A program made the position numbers and the translations under genes. From positions 868,001 through 932,000 of the forward strand of contig NZ_QTUA01000001.1 in assembly GCF_003386865.1 (NCBI RefSeq): a stretch of DNA of 64,000 nt. The letters run 5' to 3'. The first letter of the stretch is position 1. Every line of letters begins with the position of its first letter. The notes under the pieces were generated by a model. The model did not search any database and had not been told where the DNA came from. It was given only the letters and a program-made list of their open reading frames with translations. Source of the stretch: Calidifontibacter indicus. GTDB lineage: Bacteria; Actinomycetota; Actinomycetes; Actinomycetales; Dermatophilaceae. Shown here in pieces: positions 19,096 through 26,468 of the stretch.

Positions 19096-19152
19096 CCTGG
19101 CGACCCTATCGACGCGCGGCCGCTACATTCCCGCGGCGGACGCCGACACGCG

Positions 19153-19189
19153 AAGAGCCGGCCAGTCCGCGGGGGACTGACCGGCTCTT
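19153..19189. terminator. Hairpin terminator after tRNA-Ser(CGA)
   Basis: A 16-bp stem (19153-19168 with 19174-19189) with a single C/A mismatch and a 5-nt loop lies immediately beyond the 3' end of the minus-strand tRNA-Ser gene. On the minus strand the mismatch becomes a G-U pair, so it is stronger in that direction. It also separates the tRNA from the MFS gene's promoter. Confidence 0.75.
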
Positions 19190-19194
19190 ACTAC

Positions 19195-19284
19195 TGGCGG
19201 TGGCGGAGGGATTTGAACCCTCGGTGGGGGTTAACCCACAAACGCTTTCGAGGCGTTCTCCTTAGGCCGCTCGGACACGCCACC
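19195..19284 (-). tRNA. tRNA-Ser (anticodon CGA)
   Basis: The minus strand folds as a class II tRNA: acceptor stem GGTGGCG/CGCCACC, anticodon stem AACGC/GCGTT with loop CTCGAAA (anticodon CGA, decodes UCG), a long variable arm (GGGTTAACCC region), T-loop TTCAAAT, discriminator G and an encoded CCA. Confidence 0.95.
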
Positions 19285-19338
19285 GCCGAAAAACATACCC
19301 GACGGACGCCGTTCGGCCCAAACCGGCACACTGGACGG

Positions 19339-19728
19339 GTGGAGCGCGAGGACATCGTCCGGCTGCGGCGGGCGCGCGATCGGATGGATCGCGACTACGC
19401 CCAGCCCCTCGACGTGCCCGCGCTCGCGGCCGATTCGCTGATGTCGGTCGGCCACTTCCAGCGCTCGTTCAAGAAGGCGTACGGCGAAACGCCCTACTCC
19501 TACCTCATGACCCGGAGGGTCGAGCGCGCCCAGGCGCTGCTGCGCATCGGTGAGTTGAGCGTCACCGACGTCTGCATGGCGGTGGGGTGTACCTCGCTCG
19601 GGTCGTTCAGCGCGAAGTTCACCGAGCTGGTGGGGCAGACCCCGAGCGACTACCGGGCGGCCTCACACGACGGGCTGGTCGGGGTGCCCGGGTGCATCGC
19701 GAAGCAGATGACCCGCCCGCGGCGCTGA
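19339..19728 (+). CDS. AraC-family HTH-only transcriptional regulator
   Basis: This 129-aa protein is only the DNA-binding part of an AraC regulator. The first helix-turn-helix includes PLDVPALAADSLMSVGHFQR and the second includes SVTDVCMAVGCTSLGSFSAK, followed by the usual G-P-S-x-Y-R ending (GQTPSDYR). There is no ligand-binding domain. The GTG at 19339 gives the shortest full domain. It is followed by a hairpin element and then, 116 bp downstream, by a VOC-family gene. AraC-only regulators beside VOC proteins are a common actinobacterial pairing, so it probably controls that gene. Confidence 0.88.
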   Translation: MEREDIVRLRRARDRMDRDYAQPLDVPALAADSLMSVGHFQRSFKKAYGETPYSYLMTRRVERAQALLRIGELSVTDVCMAVGCTSLGSFSAKFTELVGQTPSDYRAASHDGLVGVPGCIAKQMTRPRR

Positions 19729-19736
19729 GCCTGCGG

Positions 19737-19782
19737 CCAGAGGTGGATCACCGTTGTCAGGGCAACGACGATCCACCACTGG
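19737..19782. repeat. Intergenic hairpin element H, copy 2
   Basis: CCAG, GGTGGATC (19742-19749) and CGTTG (19752-19756) pair with CAACG (19763-19767), GATCCACC (19770-19777) and CTGG (19779-19782). The outer CCAG/CTGG and the central GATC are as in copies 1 and 3, but the neighbouring stem sequence is changed on both arms with pairing preserved. It starts 9 nt after the AraC-gene stop. Confidence 0.75.
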
Positions 19783-19843
19783 AGAATCCAAGTGATCAGT
19801 TTTCGAGAAGCGTCCGCGGCGGCGGGTGCCTAGCGTTGTCGGC

Positions 19844-20278
19844 ATGAACAACACAGCACTCTCCTCCCTGACCCTGACCAACACGTTCGTCTTCGTCGAC
19901 GACCCCGACAAGGCCCTCACCTTCTACCGCGACGTGCTCGGCCTCACCGTCAACACCGACGTCAGCAACGACGGCTTCCGGTGGCTGACCCTCACCACCC
20001 CCAACCAGCCCGAGCTGGAGATCACGCTCCAGCAGCCCGATGGCATGCCCTACTCCGACGAGGACAAGAGGGCCATCGCCGAGATGACCGCGAAGGGGCT
20101 GCTCAGTGCGCTGATCTTCAAGGTCGACGACGTCGACGCAGTATTCGAACATGTGCGGGCCAGCGGCGCCGAGGTGCTGCAGGAGCCGGCCGACCAGTTC
20201 TACGGCGTGCGCGACTGCGCGTTCCGTGACCCGGCCGGGAACATGGTGCGGATCAACCAGACCTTGCAGCAGGGCTGA
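19844..20278 (+). CDS. VOC-family (glyoxalase/dioxygenase fold) protein
   Basis: This 144-aa protein has one vicinal-oxygen-chelate fold made of two babbab modules: TNTFVFVDDPDKALTFYRDV at the start, and DCAFRDPAGNMVRINQ at the end, with the typical final metal-ligand region. Members include glyoxalases, dioxygenases and resistance proteins; the substrate here cannot be named. The ATG at 19844 follows TAGCGT by 7 nt, suggesting leaderless translation. The AraC protein next door is the likely regulator. Confidence 0.87.
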   Translation: MNNTALSSLTLTNTFVFVDDPDKALTFYRDVLGLTVNTDVSNDGFRWLTLTTPNQPELEITLQQPDGMPYSDEDKRAIAEMTAKGLLSALIFKVDDVDAVFEHVRASGAEVLQEPADQFYGVRDCAFRDPAGNMVRINQTLQQG

Positions 20279-20371
20279 GCGGTGTGTCGCCCCGGGTGGG
20301 AGCGGCCGGTCGCCGAGCAGGCCGCCACGGACCTGGCCGCCACCGGCCCGGCCGCCGCGCGCAGCGAGATC

Positions 20372-21643
20372 TCAGGCCAGCATCGAGGAGTCGATCTCGG
20401 CGATCGACGCGACTCCCGAGGTGGCCATCATGAGGTCGAGCTCGGCGCGGAAGTTCTCCAGCACTTCGCGCACACCGTCGGCGCCGGCGAGGGCCAGGCC
20501 GTAGACCCACGGACGGCCGATGCCCACCGCTGACGCACCGAGCGCCAGCGCCTTGTAAACGTCTGCGCCGCATCGAATCCCGCTGTCGAAAAGCAGCGGT
20601 ATCTGTGCGTTGACGGCTGGTGCGATCGCGGCCAGCGCATCGAGCGAACCGATCGCTCCGTCGACCTGTCGGCCGCCGTGGTTCGACACGATGATGCCGT
20701 CGACACCGGCGTCCATCGCCAGGCGCGCGTCGTCGGCCGACTGCACACCCTTCACCAGGATCGGCAGGTCGGTCATCGCCCGCAGGATGCCGAGGTCGTC
20801 CCAGCGCAGGTCGGTGCGGGAGAAGACGTCGAGAAAGGTGGCGACGGCCGCCCGCGGGTAGGGCGAGCGCAGGTTGTCGCGGAACCCGCCGGGGTAACGC
20901 CGGGTGATCGCCAGCAGCGAACGCACCGCCTCCGGGGTCGGCCGTCCGTCGACCTCGGCGGTGACGCCCGACGCCACCCGCTCCTCCACGAGCGCGCGGA
21001 ACGCCGGGTCGGAGGTGTACTGCGCGATGCCGAGGCCACGGGCGAACGGCAGGTAGGCGCGGTCGAGGTCGAGCGTGCGCCACCCCAGGACGGTGGTGTC
21101 GAGGGTGACGACGATCGCGCCGGCCCCGATCGCCTCGGCACGCCGCACGAACGACTCGACGATCGTCGGCTCGTTGCTCCAGTAGAGCTGGAACCACCGC
21201 GGGTGATCACCGAGCTCGGCGGCGATCTGCTCCATCGGCACGGACGCCTGCGAGGAGATGATCATCGGCACCCCCGCCGCCCGCGCACCGCGCGCGACGG
21301 CTAGGTCGGCGTCCGCGTGCGCCATCTCCGCCACCCCGATCGGGGAGGTGAACAACGGCGACGCGAAATCGTTGCCCAGCAACGAGATCGACTGGTCGCG
21401 ACGACTCACGTCGCGCATCATGCGGGGCACGATCCGGCGCGCGTCGAGCGCCGCACGGTTGTTGTCCATGGTGGTGCCCGACCCGGCGCCGGTCTGCACG
21501 TAGTCGCGTGCGGCGGGGCTCATCGCCTTCAACCCGTCCCGTTCCAGGGTCGCGGCATGGGTGGGCACCGCGGGCGTGCGCCCGAACACCCCGGCGGAGT
21601 AGATGCGCGACTGGACCGCGCGACCGAACGGGAAGTCGGACAA
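20372..21643 (-). CDS. Lactate 2-monooxygenase / FMN-dependent alpha-hydroxy-acid oxidase
   Basis: This 423-aa protein is an FMN-dependent alpha-hydroxy-acid oxidising enzyme. The block YVQTGAGSGTTMDNNRAALD, then RRIVPRMMRDVSRRD, matches lactate 2-monooxygenases, which turn L-lactate into acetate, CO2 and water. The catalytic histidine lies in SNHGGRQVDG and the FMN-phosphate site follows in SGIRCGADVYKALALGA. I chose a TTG start at 21643 because GAAGGAG stands 5 nt upstream; no ATG or GTG is near. A plain L-lactate dehydrogenase or oxidase is the alternative. It follows the LytR_C gene after 19 bp on the same strand. Confidence 0.88.
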   Translation of the reverse strand: MSDFPFGRAVQSRIYSAGVFGRTPAVPTHAATLERDGLKAMSPAARDYVQTGAGSGTTMDNNRAALDARRIVPRMMRDVSRRDQSISLLGNDFASPLFTSPIGVAEMAHADADLAVARGARAAGVPMIISSQASVPMEQIAAELGDHPRWFQLYWSNEPTIVESFVRRAEAIGAGAIVVTLDTTVLGWRTLDLDRAYLPFARGLGIAQYTSDPAFRALVEERVASGVTAEVDGRPTPEAVRSLLAITRRYPGGFRDNLRSPYPRAAVATFLDVFSRTDLRWDDLGILRAMTDLPILVKGVQSADDARLAMDAGVDGIIVSNHGGRQVDGAIGSLDALAAIAPAVNAQIPLLFDSGIRCGADVYKALALGASAVGIGRPWVYGLALAGADGVREVLENFRAELDLMMATSGVASIAEIDSSMLA

Positions 21644-21662
21644 GGTGACTCCTTCGGGAGGT

Positions 21663-22187
21663 TCAGCAGCCGGGCGGTGTGGTCGACGGCGTCGCGCTGG
21701 GGGAGGGGATCTCGGGGAAGGCGTCACCGAGCACGACGTCGACCGAGTCGTCGTCGCGTCCGTCAGCCATCAACTGCGCGTCGGGCACGAGCTTCTGCAC
21801 GTACTGCTTGGCGTTCTGCTCGCCCTTCGGCCCGAACCGGATCTGACCGACCGAGGTCAGCTTCATCTTGTACGGGTCGTTGCTGATGACGCCGACGTTG
21901 AAGTGGTTGGCCTTCAACGCGCGCGCGGTCTCCTTCGCCTTCCCCTGCCCGCTGGACGCGTTGTAGACGTTGAGCACGAACTGCTCACTCGCGTACGTCG
22001 TCGTGGTGGGTGTGCAACTGGCGGGCTTGTCCGGCGGACTCGACCCGGGTAGCGCACCGGTGAAGTAAGCGGCCGCGTAGACGCTGCCGAGCGCGACGGC
22101 GACGGCGACGACGATGAGCACGATCATCGAACGCCGCCGCCTCCTGCGGCCGGCGTACGAACGGCCGGTGGACTGTGCGTATTTCAT
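21663..22187 (-). CDS. LytR_C-domain membrane protein
   Basis: This 174-aa protein has a basic N-terminus (RRRRRR at about 14-19), one transmembrane helix (about 20-45), and an extracytoplasmic LytR C-terminal-type domain (about 65-155; VLNVYNASSGQGKAKETARAL is characteristic). It ends with a proline/threonine-rich tail and a final PPGC. The same last four residues close the lipoprotein at 24162. The domain occurs at the end of LytR-CpsA-Psr proteins and alone in envelope proteins of unknown role. Confidence 0.83.
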   Translation of the reverse strand: MKYAQSTGRSYAGRRRRRRSMIVLIVVAVAVALGSVYAAAYFTGALPGSSPPDKPASCTPTTTTYASEQFVLNVYNASSGQGKAKETARALKANHFNVGVISNDPYKMKLTSVGQIRFGPKGEQNAKQYVQKLVPDAQLMADGRDDDSVDVVLGDAFPEIPSPSATPSTTPPGC

Positions 22188-22200
22188 AGGACGGCGCCCA

Positions 22201-22494
22201 TCACATCACGTGGACGCGGGCATGCACGGCCGAACGCTGCTGCAAAGCGGCGCGCAGGGCGCGGTGGAGACCGTCCTCGAGGTAGAGGGTGCCCTGCCAG
22301 TCGACGACGTGCGCGAACAGATCGCCGTAGAAGGTGGAGTCCTCGGACAACAGGTGGCCCAGGTCGAGCATCCGCTTGGTGGTGATCAGCTGGTCGAGGC
22401 GAACGGGCCGCGGCGCGATCGCGCTCCAGTCCTTGAACGAATGCAACCCGTGATCAGGGTAGGGGCGCCCCTCGCCCACGGCCTTGAAGATCAC
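22201..22494 (-). CDS. Conserved actinobacterial protein of unknown function
   Basis: This 97-aa protein (MIFKAVGEGRPYPDHG at the start) matches, by recognition, a small conserved actinobacterial family. Members are sometimes labelled VapB-like antitoxins in databases, but no toxin gene lies beside it here. The block LYLEDGLHRALRAAL near the C-terminus is the most distinctive part. It starts 74 bp from the divergent HerA-like ATPase and is followed, 13 bp after its stop, by the LytR_C membrane protein gene on the same strand. The constant company of LytR_C proteins hints at a cell-envelope role; I would not call it an antitoxin. Confidence 0.75.
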   Translation of the reverse strand: MIFKAVGEGRPYPDHGLHSFKDWSAIAPRPVRLDQLITTKRMLDLGHLLSEDSTFYGDLFAHVVDWQGTLYLEDGLHRALRAALQQRSAVHARVHVM

Positions 22495-22568
22495 GCCGCA
22501 AGTGTAGGTCGCCGGATGTCGCGCGCTTTGCCAGGTCTGTGTCGGATCTGCGGTCTAGAGTCTTCGCC

Positions 22569-24134
22569 GTGACCGAATCTGCCGCTTCCCAGCTCGATCA
22601 GATCAAGACCGGCTACGGCTTCGAGGGCGCAGCCCTCGAGCTCGGCGTTGCGATGCACGGCGGTGAGCCTCAGCCGGGCGTCCCCGTCCGGCTGCCGCTG
22701 GCGATGATGAACCGCCACGGCCTGGTCGCCGGCGCCACCGGCACCGGTAAGACCAAGACGCTGCAGGTGATGGCCGAGCAGTTGGCCAATCAGGGCGTCC
22801 CGGTGTTCGTCGCCGACATCAAGGGCGACATCTCCGGCCTCGCCACCGCCGGTGAGTCCAACGACAAGCTGCTGAAGCGCACCCAGGCGCTGGGGCAGGA
22901 GTGGACGCCGACCGCCTTCCCGACCGAGTTCCTGTCCCTCGGCGGACGCGGCAAGGGTGTGCCGATCCGGGCCACGATGACATCGTTCGGGCCCACCCTG
23001 TTGTCGAAGGTGTTGGGGCTCAACGACACCCAGGAGTCGAGCCTCGGGCTGATCTTCCACTACGCCGACAAGCGCGGGCTCACCCTGCTCGACCTCAAGG
23101 ATCTCCAGGCCGTCATCCAGTTCCTCACCTCCGACGAGGGCAAGGCCGACCTGAAGTCGCTCGGTGGGCTGTCGTCGGCGACGGCCGGAGTGATCCTGCG
23201 GTCGCTGATCACCTTCTCCGACCAGGGCGCCGACGCGTTCTTCGGTGAGCCCGAGTTCGACACCAACGACCTGTTGCGGGTCGGCGCCGACGGCAAGGGC
23301 GTCATCACCTGCCTCGAGCTCCCGCAGGTGCAAGACCGTCCCGAGCTGTTCTCCACCTTCCTGATGTGGTTGCTCGCCGACCTCTTCCACGACCTGCCCG
23401 AGGTCGGCGACGCCGACAAGCCGAAGTTGGTGTTCTTCTTCGACGAGGCCCACCTGCTGTTCAAGGACGCCTCGAAGGCGTTCTTGTCGGCGATCGAGCA
23501 GACCGTCAAGCTGATCCGCTCCAAGGGTGTCGGCATCTTCTTCGTCACCCAGACCCCGAAGGACGTCCCCGACTCGGTGCTCGCCCAGCTGGGCAACCGG
23601 GTGCAGCACGCGCTGCGCGCCTTCACCCCCGACGACCAGAAGGCGCTCACCCAGACCGTCCGCACCTTTCCCAACAGCGGCTACGACCTGGAGAAGCTGC
23701 TCACCTCGCTCGGAATCGGTGAAGCGGTCGTCACGGTGCTGAGCGAGAGCGGTGCGCCGACGCCGGTCGCCTGGACCCGCATGTTGGCGCCCACCTCGCT
23801 GATGGCGCCGTCGGCCGATGCCACGATCGACCAGATCGTCGCGGCCTCGCCGCTGGCCGCGAAGTACGGCGAGGCCATCGACCGCGAATCGGCCTACGAG
23901 ATGCTCAACAAGCGGATGGAAGCCGCCCCGGCACCCGAGGCGTCCGACCCGGCTGCCCCGGCACCGGCCGCCCCGCCCGCGCAGAAGCCGGCGAAGGCGC
24001 CCAAGGAGGAGCCGGGCATGGTCGAGCAGGTCGTGCAGTCGGGTGCCTTCCGGTCGATGATGCGTTCGGCCGGCACGGTGCTCGGCCGCGAGATCACGCG
24101 CAGCATCTTCGGCACGGCCCGTCGGCGCCGCTGA
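22569..24134 (+). CDS. HerA-like ATPase (DUF853 family)
   Basis: This 521-aa protein is a P-loop ATPase of the DUF853/HerA-FtsK clade. Walker A is GATGTGKT (55-62), Walker B is KLVFFFDEAHLLF (about 290-302), and FVTQTPKDVPDSVLAQLG is the conserved motif of the family. A low-complexity Ala/Pro-rich linker (about 457-485) leads to a short C-terminal helical segment. The role is unknown; DNA translocation is suggested by the fold. The GTG at 22569 follows TAGAGT by 7 nt (leaderless); a GTG at 22539 in the same frame is less likely because it lies upstream of that box. Confidence 0.88.
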   Translation: MTESAASQLDQIKTGYGFEGAALELGVAMHGGEPQPGVPVRLPLAMMNRHGLVAGATGTGKTKTLQVMAEQLANQGVPVFVADIKGDISGLATAGESNDKLLKRTQALGQEWTPTAFPTEFLSLGGRGKGVPIRATMTSFGPTLLSKVLGLNDTQESSLGLIFHYADKRGLTLLDLKDLQAVIQFLTSDEGKADLKSLGGLSSATAGVILRSLITFSDQGADAFFGEPEFDTNDLLRVGADGKGVITCLELPQVQDRPELFSTFLMWLLADLFHDLPEVGDADKPKLVFFFDEAHLLFKDASKAFLSAIEQTVKLIRSKGVGIFFVTQTPKDVPDSVLAQLGNRVQHALRAFTPDDQKALTQTVRTFPNSGYDLEKLLTSLGIGEAVVTVLSESGAPTPVAWTRMLAPTSLMAPSADATIDQIVAASPLAAKYGEAIDRESAYEMLNKRMEAAPAPEASDPAAPAPAAPPAQKPAKAPKEEPGMVEQVVQSGAFRSMMRSAGTVLGREITRSIFGTARRRR

Positions 24135-24161
24135 CCCGCGCCGCCCGTCGGGTGGGCTGTT

Positions 24162-24974
24162 TCAGCAGCCCGGCGGGCGGGTTGCCGTCGGCTCGATCGT
24201 GGGGGTGGCCTGCGCCGCCGGCACCACATCCTCGAACTTGCTGCCGAGCAACAGGTCGATCGTCTCGTCCTTGCGGCCGTCCTTCACCAGACGGGCACCC
24301 TTGACCGACAACTGCACTCGGCGGGCGGCCGGTTCGCCGTGCTCGCCGTACCGGATGATCGCGGTGTCGTCGGGGAAGAACCCGCCGCCGGGGTCGTTGC
24401 CGGTCTGCGCGATCTTGAAGCCGCGCTGCTTCAACGCGGCCGCCACCGTGCCCGACAGCCCCGACTTGAACGTCGTGTTGTAGACGTTCAAGGTGACCCG
24501 GTCGGCCGCCGGGGGCGGCACCGGCACGAACTTGAACCCGTCGCCGAGGATGAGGTCGACCGTCGGGTTGGTGCGGTCGTCCTGGTAGAGCACGGCGTTC
24601 TGCACCTGGGTGGCGAGATTGAGCGCGACCTGCTTGCCGTTCTTGCCGTACCTGATCTCGGCCGCCTTCGGCTCCGGCCGGTCGTCCGGGTTCGGGTCGT
24701 TGCCGGTGCTCAGCACGTGCGCGCCGCGCCAGGTGAGTTCGGACGCGGCCCGCGAGGCGAGCCCGTCGGTGGAGCTGGCGTTGTAGATGTTGAGGAAGGT
24801 CTGCGCCAGGGAGACCTTGAAACTGGGGGCCGGAAGCGAACTCGGGCAGACGGGCGACTTGGTGGTCTTCGTCGCCGGTTCGTCGCTGCTGCAAGCGGTG
24901 ACGGACAGCAACACACCCGCGACGAGCAGCGCGGTGCGTGCGCCGTGGCGGTTGACAGTGCGTGCCCACAGCAT
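24162..24974 (-). CDS. Lipoprotein with two LytR_C domains
   Basis: This 270-aa protein has a lipoprotein signal peptide with lipobox VTAC (lipidated Cys28) and then two LytR_C-type domains in tandem: QTFLNIYNASSTDGLASRAA (about 58-77) and LNVYNTTFKSGLSGTVAAAL (about 163-182). Each is followed by a GxxGxD-like segment (VDLILGDGF and IDLLLGSKF). The tail is Thr/Pro-rich and ends PPGC, exactly as in the protein at 21663. It is convergent with the HerA-like ATPase. An envelope role is inferred. Confidence 0.83.
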   Translation of the reverse strand: MLWARTVNRHGARTALLVAGVLLSVTACSSDEPATKTTKSPVCPSSLPAPSFKVSLAQTFLNIYNASSTDGLASRAASELTWRGAHVLSTGNDPNPDDRPEPKAAEIRYGKNGKQVALNLATQVQNAVLYQDDRTNPTVDLILGDGFKFVPVPPPAADRVTLNVYNTTFKSGLSGTVAAALKQRGFKIAQTGNDPGGGFFPDDTAIIRYGEHGEPAARRVQLSVKGARLVKDGRKDETIDLLLGSKFEDVVPAAQATPTIEPTATRPPGC

Positions 24975-25086
24975 GTGCGTTGGTCCCCCCTTGCGGAATC
25001 AGCCGGCGCTCGCGATTGTGCCACGGCCGGCCGAGCGAGGGTCGTGCCTGCACATGTGTCGGGACGGCGCGCCGGGACCGCGCGTC

Positions 25087-25120
25087 CCGTTGTGTACCAG
25101 GACGATCGCGCTGTTAGAGT
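25087..25120 (+). promoter_or_regulatory. Candidate promoter of the MerR gene
   Basis: TTGTGT (25090-25095) and TAGAGT (25115-25120) are spaced by 19 bp and would start a transcript with a leader of about 87 nt before the TTG start of the MerR gene. The first box sits in CCGTTGTGTACCA (25087-25099), which also occurs exactly at 32092-32104. Confidence 0.45.
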
Positions 25121-25213
25121 TCTGGCGGCCGTCGGGGGAGACGTCCGGTGGTTCCAGCCGGCTCCCCGGTCGGGATCACGTGACCTACGACACCTCTCCC
25201 GAGGAGGTTCGGC

Positions 25214-25852
25214 TTGCGGATTTCGCAGCTGTCCGAAGCAACCGGCATGCCCATCGCAACGCTGAAGTTCTACCTGCGCGAACGCGTCCTTCACCCTGGC
25301 GAGGCCCGCGCGAAGACCCAGGCCGAGTACGACGAGTCGCACGTCGAACGGGTCAAACTGGTGCGGGTGCTGACCGAGGTCGGCGGGCTCTCGATCGCGG
25401 CCACCCGCGGCGTCGTCGAGGCGATGAGCGACCCGACGCTCGACCGGCTCGGGCTCATGGCTGCCGCCCACAAGTCGCTGACGCCGCCGGTCGCAGCACC
25501 ACGCGACGAACACCCGCTGGCCCGAGAACTGCTCGACGACCTGGGCTGGATCTACGACCCGAACGACCGGCTCATCGACCTGCTCGAACGCCAACTCGAG
25601 GTCGCCAACGATGCCGGCATCGCCGCGCACCCCGCCGACCACAACCTCGCCCGCCTCGCCTACAAGGTCGCCCAGACCGACCTGTCGATCGTGCCCGAAG
25701 ACCCGCAGGAAGCCGTCCGGGCCGTCGTTCTCGGCACCGTCCTCAGCGACAAGCTGCTCATCACGCTGCGCCGACTTGCCCAGATCGACGTCGCCGTCCG
25801 CTCCCACCGTGCGGACGCCGACCCCGCCCCCGAGGCGCCGATTTCTACCTGA
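25214..25852 (+). CDS. MerR-family transcriptional regulator
   Basis: This 212-aa regulator has an N-terminal MerR winged helix-turn-helix (about 1-70): RISQLSEATGMPIATLKFYL, then the wing. The C-terminal part (about 90-200) is helical and lacks metal-binding cysteines, so it is an effector or dimer domain of unknown ligand. The start is TTG 25214, chosen because GAGGAGG lies 6 nt upstream (25201-25207). The upstream region carries a 239-bp gap. The target is unknown. Confidence 0.85.
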   Translation: MRISQLSEATGMPIATLKFYLRERVLHPGEARAKTQAEYDESHVERVKLVRVLTEVGGLSIAATRGVVEAMSDPTLDRLGLMAAAHKSLTPPVAAPRDEHPLARELLDDLGWIYDPNDRLIDLLERQLEVANDAGIAAHPADHNLARLAYKVAQTDLSIVPEDPQEAVRAVVLGTVLSDKLLITLRRLAQIDVAVRSHRADADPAPEAPIST

Positions 25853-25881
25853 GCGACTTCGCCGGTATTCTCGTCCGGCCT

Positions 25882-25968
25882 GGAGGATTCGCATAGTGGC
25901 CTAGTGCGCACGATTGGAAATCGTGTTGGGGATGAAACCCCTCGCGGGTTCAAATCCCGCATCCTCCG
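25882..25968 (+). tRNA. tRNA-Ser (anticodon GGA)
   Basis: The sequence folds as a class II tRNA: acceptor stem GGAGGAT/ATCCTCC, anticodon stem CACGA/TCGTG with loop TTGGAAA (anticodon GGA, decodes UCC/UCU), a long variable arm and T-loop TTCAAAT. No CCA is encoded after discriminator G25968. Confidence 0.95.
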
Positions 25969-25995
25969 CGTTGTTGGATTGCCGCTCCTGAGCGG

Positions 25996-26029
25996 GACAG
26001 CCCCCCGGTGCTCGCATCGGGGGGCTGTC
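25996..26029. terminator. Hairpin terminator after tRNA-Ser(GGA)
   Basis: GACAGCCCCCCG (25996-26007) pairs with CGGGGGGCTGTC (26018-26029) as a perfect 12-bp stem with a 10-nt loop, 27 nt beyond the tRNA gene. The T-tract is weak. Confidence 0.75.
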
Positions 26030-26076
26030 GCGTTCTCCGATGCGGGCAAGGTGCGCCGGACGCGGGCACCTTCGGG

Positions 26077-26124
26077 CTCCAGTGAAAGATCACTGCTGTC
26101 AGAGCAGCACCGATCTTTCACTGA
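26077..26124. repeat. Intergenic hairpin element H, copy 3
   Basis: AGTGAAAGATC (26081-26091) pairs perfectly with GATCTTTCACT (26112-26122), and the inner CTGCT/AGCAG makes a second stem around a loop containing CAG. Flanks GGCTCCAG on the left and CGGCTGAG on the right are shared with copy 1. At the site of the G/A mismatch of copy 1 this copy has a T-A pair. Confidence 0.8.
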
Positions 26125-26174
26125 GGCCGGCTGAGCGAGGCTGGGGGATCGTTCTCGACCAGCTGGCGCGTGGA

Positions 26175-26204
26175 TTGGTCGCTCGTCAAAGTCTGATCTA
26201 AGCT
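26175..26204 (+). promoter_or_regulatory. Promoter of the SRP RNA gene
   Basis: TTGGTC (26175-26180) and TAAGCT (26199-26204) are spaced by 18 bp. Transcription would start at about 26211, which matches the predicted 5' end of the SRP RNA. Confidence 0.6.
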
Positions 26205-26211
26205 GTCGGAA

Positions 26212-26299
26212 GACCCCTCGTGTGGTGGTACCTCACTGAACTCCCCCAGGGCAGGAATGCAGCAAGGGCAGGTGAGCTCTTCCAGGTGCACGGGGGGTC
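26212..26299 (+). ncRNA. ffs: Signal recognition particle 4.5S-type RNA
   Basis: The conserved SRP core CAGGGCAGGAATGCAGCAAG is present and forms the apical Ffh-binding hairpin. The ends GACCCCTCGTG and CACGGGGGGTC pair over 11 bp, which closes the long rod and defines the boundaries. The RNA binds Ffh in the signal recognition particle that targets membrane and secreted proteins. It lies upstream of dnaX, a common actinobacterial arrangement. A repeat element (E1) begins 10-12 nt after its 3' end. Confidence 0.92.
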
Positions 26300-26308
26300 C
26301 TATCATTT

Positions 26309-26416
26309 CTGGAGGCTCCTTCGGCGTTCGTCCTGCGGCTCCTTCGTCACTCGCAGGACGAGCCGTCCCGCCTCCGTGAGCCTCCCAGCGGGGTCGGCTG
26401 GGCGGCCACCACCGGC
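26309..26416 (-). repeat. Structured intergenic element E, copy 1
   Basis: This is one of five similar elements. Read in the direction of the preceding gene (ffs), it begins GGAGGCTCCTTCGGCG, has a hairpin CGTCCTGCG/CGCAGGACG, then a conserved GTCCCGCCTCCGTGAGCCT-like block, and ends CCACCACCGGC. GGAGGCTC (26311-26318) can also pair with GAGCCTCC (26378-26385). The other copies are at 29801-29907, 39088-39196, 49569-49682 and 63009-63113. The strand shown is the orientation in which copies 2 and 4 read on the plus strand. Confidence 0.75.
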
Positions 26417-26468
26417 ATGGAAAAGCTTCGCCGTCGTGGATGTCGGTGCCGCGCAATAGAGTGGCCGG

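Noticed and set aside
17095-19338. Long plus-strand open frame leading into the AraC gene
   Set aside because: It runs through the flavin monooxygenase in another frame and antisense to the MFS gene; only its last 130 codons (from 19339) have AraC character.
22201-22494. Toxin-antitoxin module (VapB-like label for the 97-aa protein)
   Set aside because: No PIN-domain or other toxin gene is adjacent, and the protein does not show an antitoxin DNA-binding fold that I can recognise.
22539-22568. Longer start (GTG 22539) for the HerA-like ATPase
   Set aside because: It would place the start upstream of the -10-like box TAGAGT; the GTG at 22569 fits a leaderless transcript and the family N-terminus.
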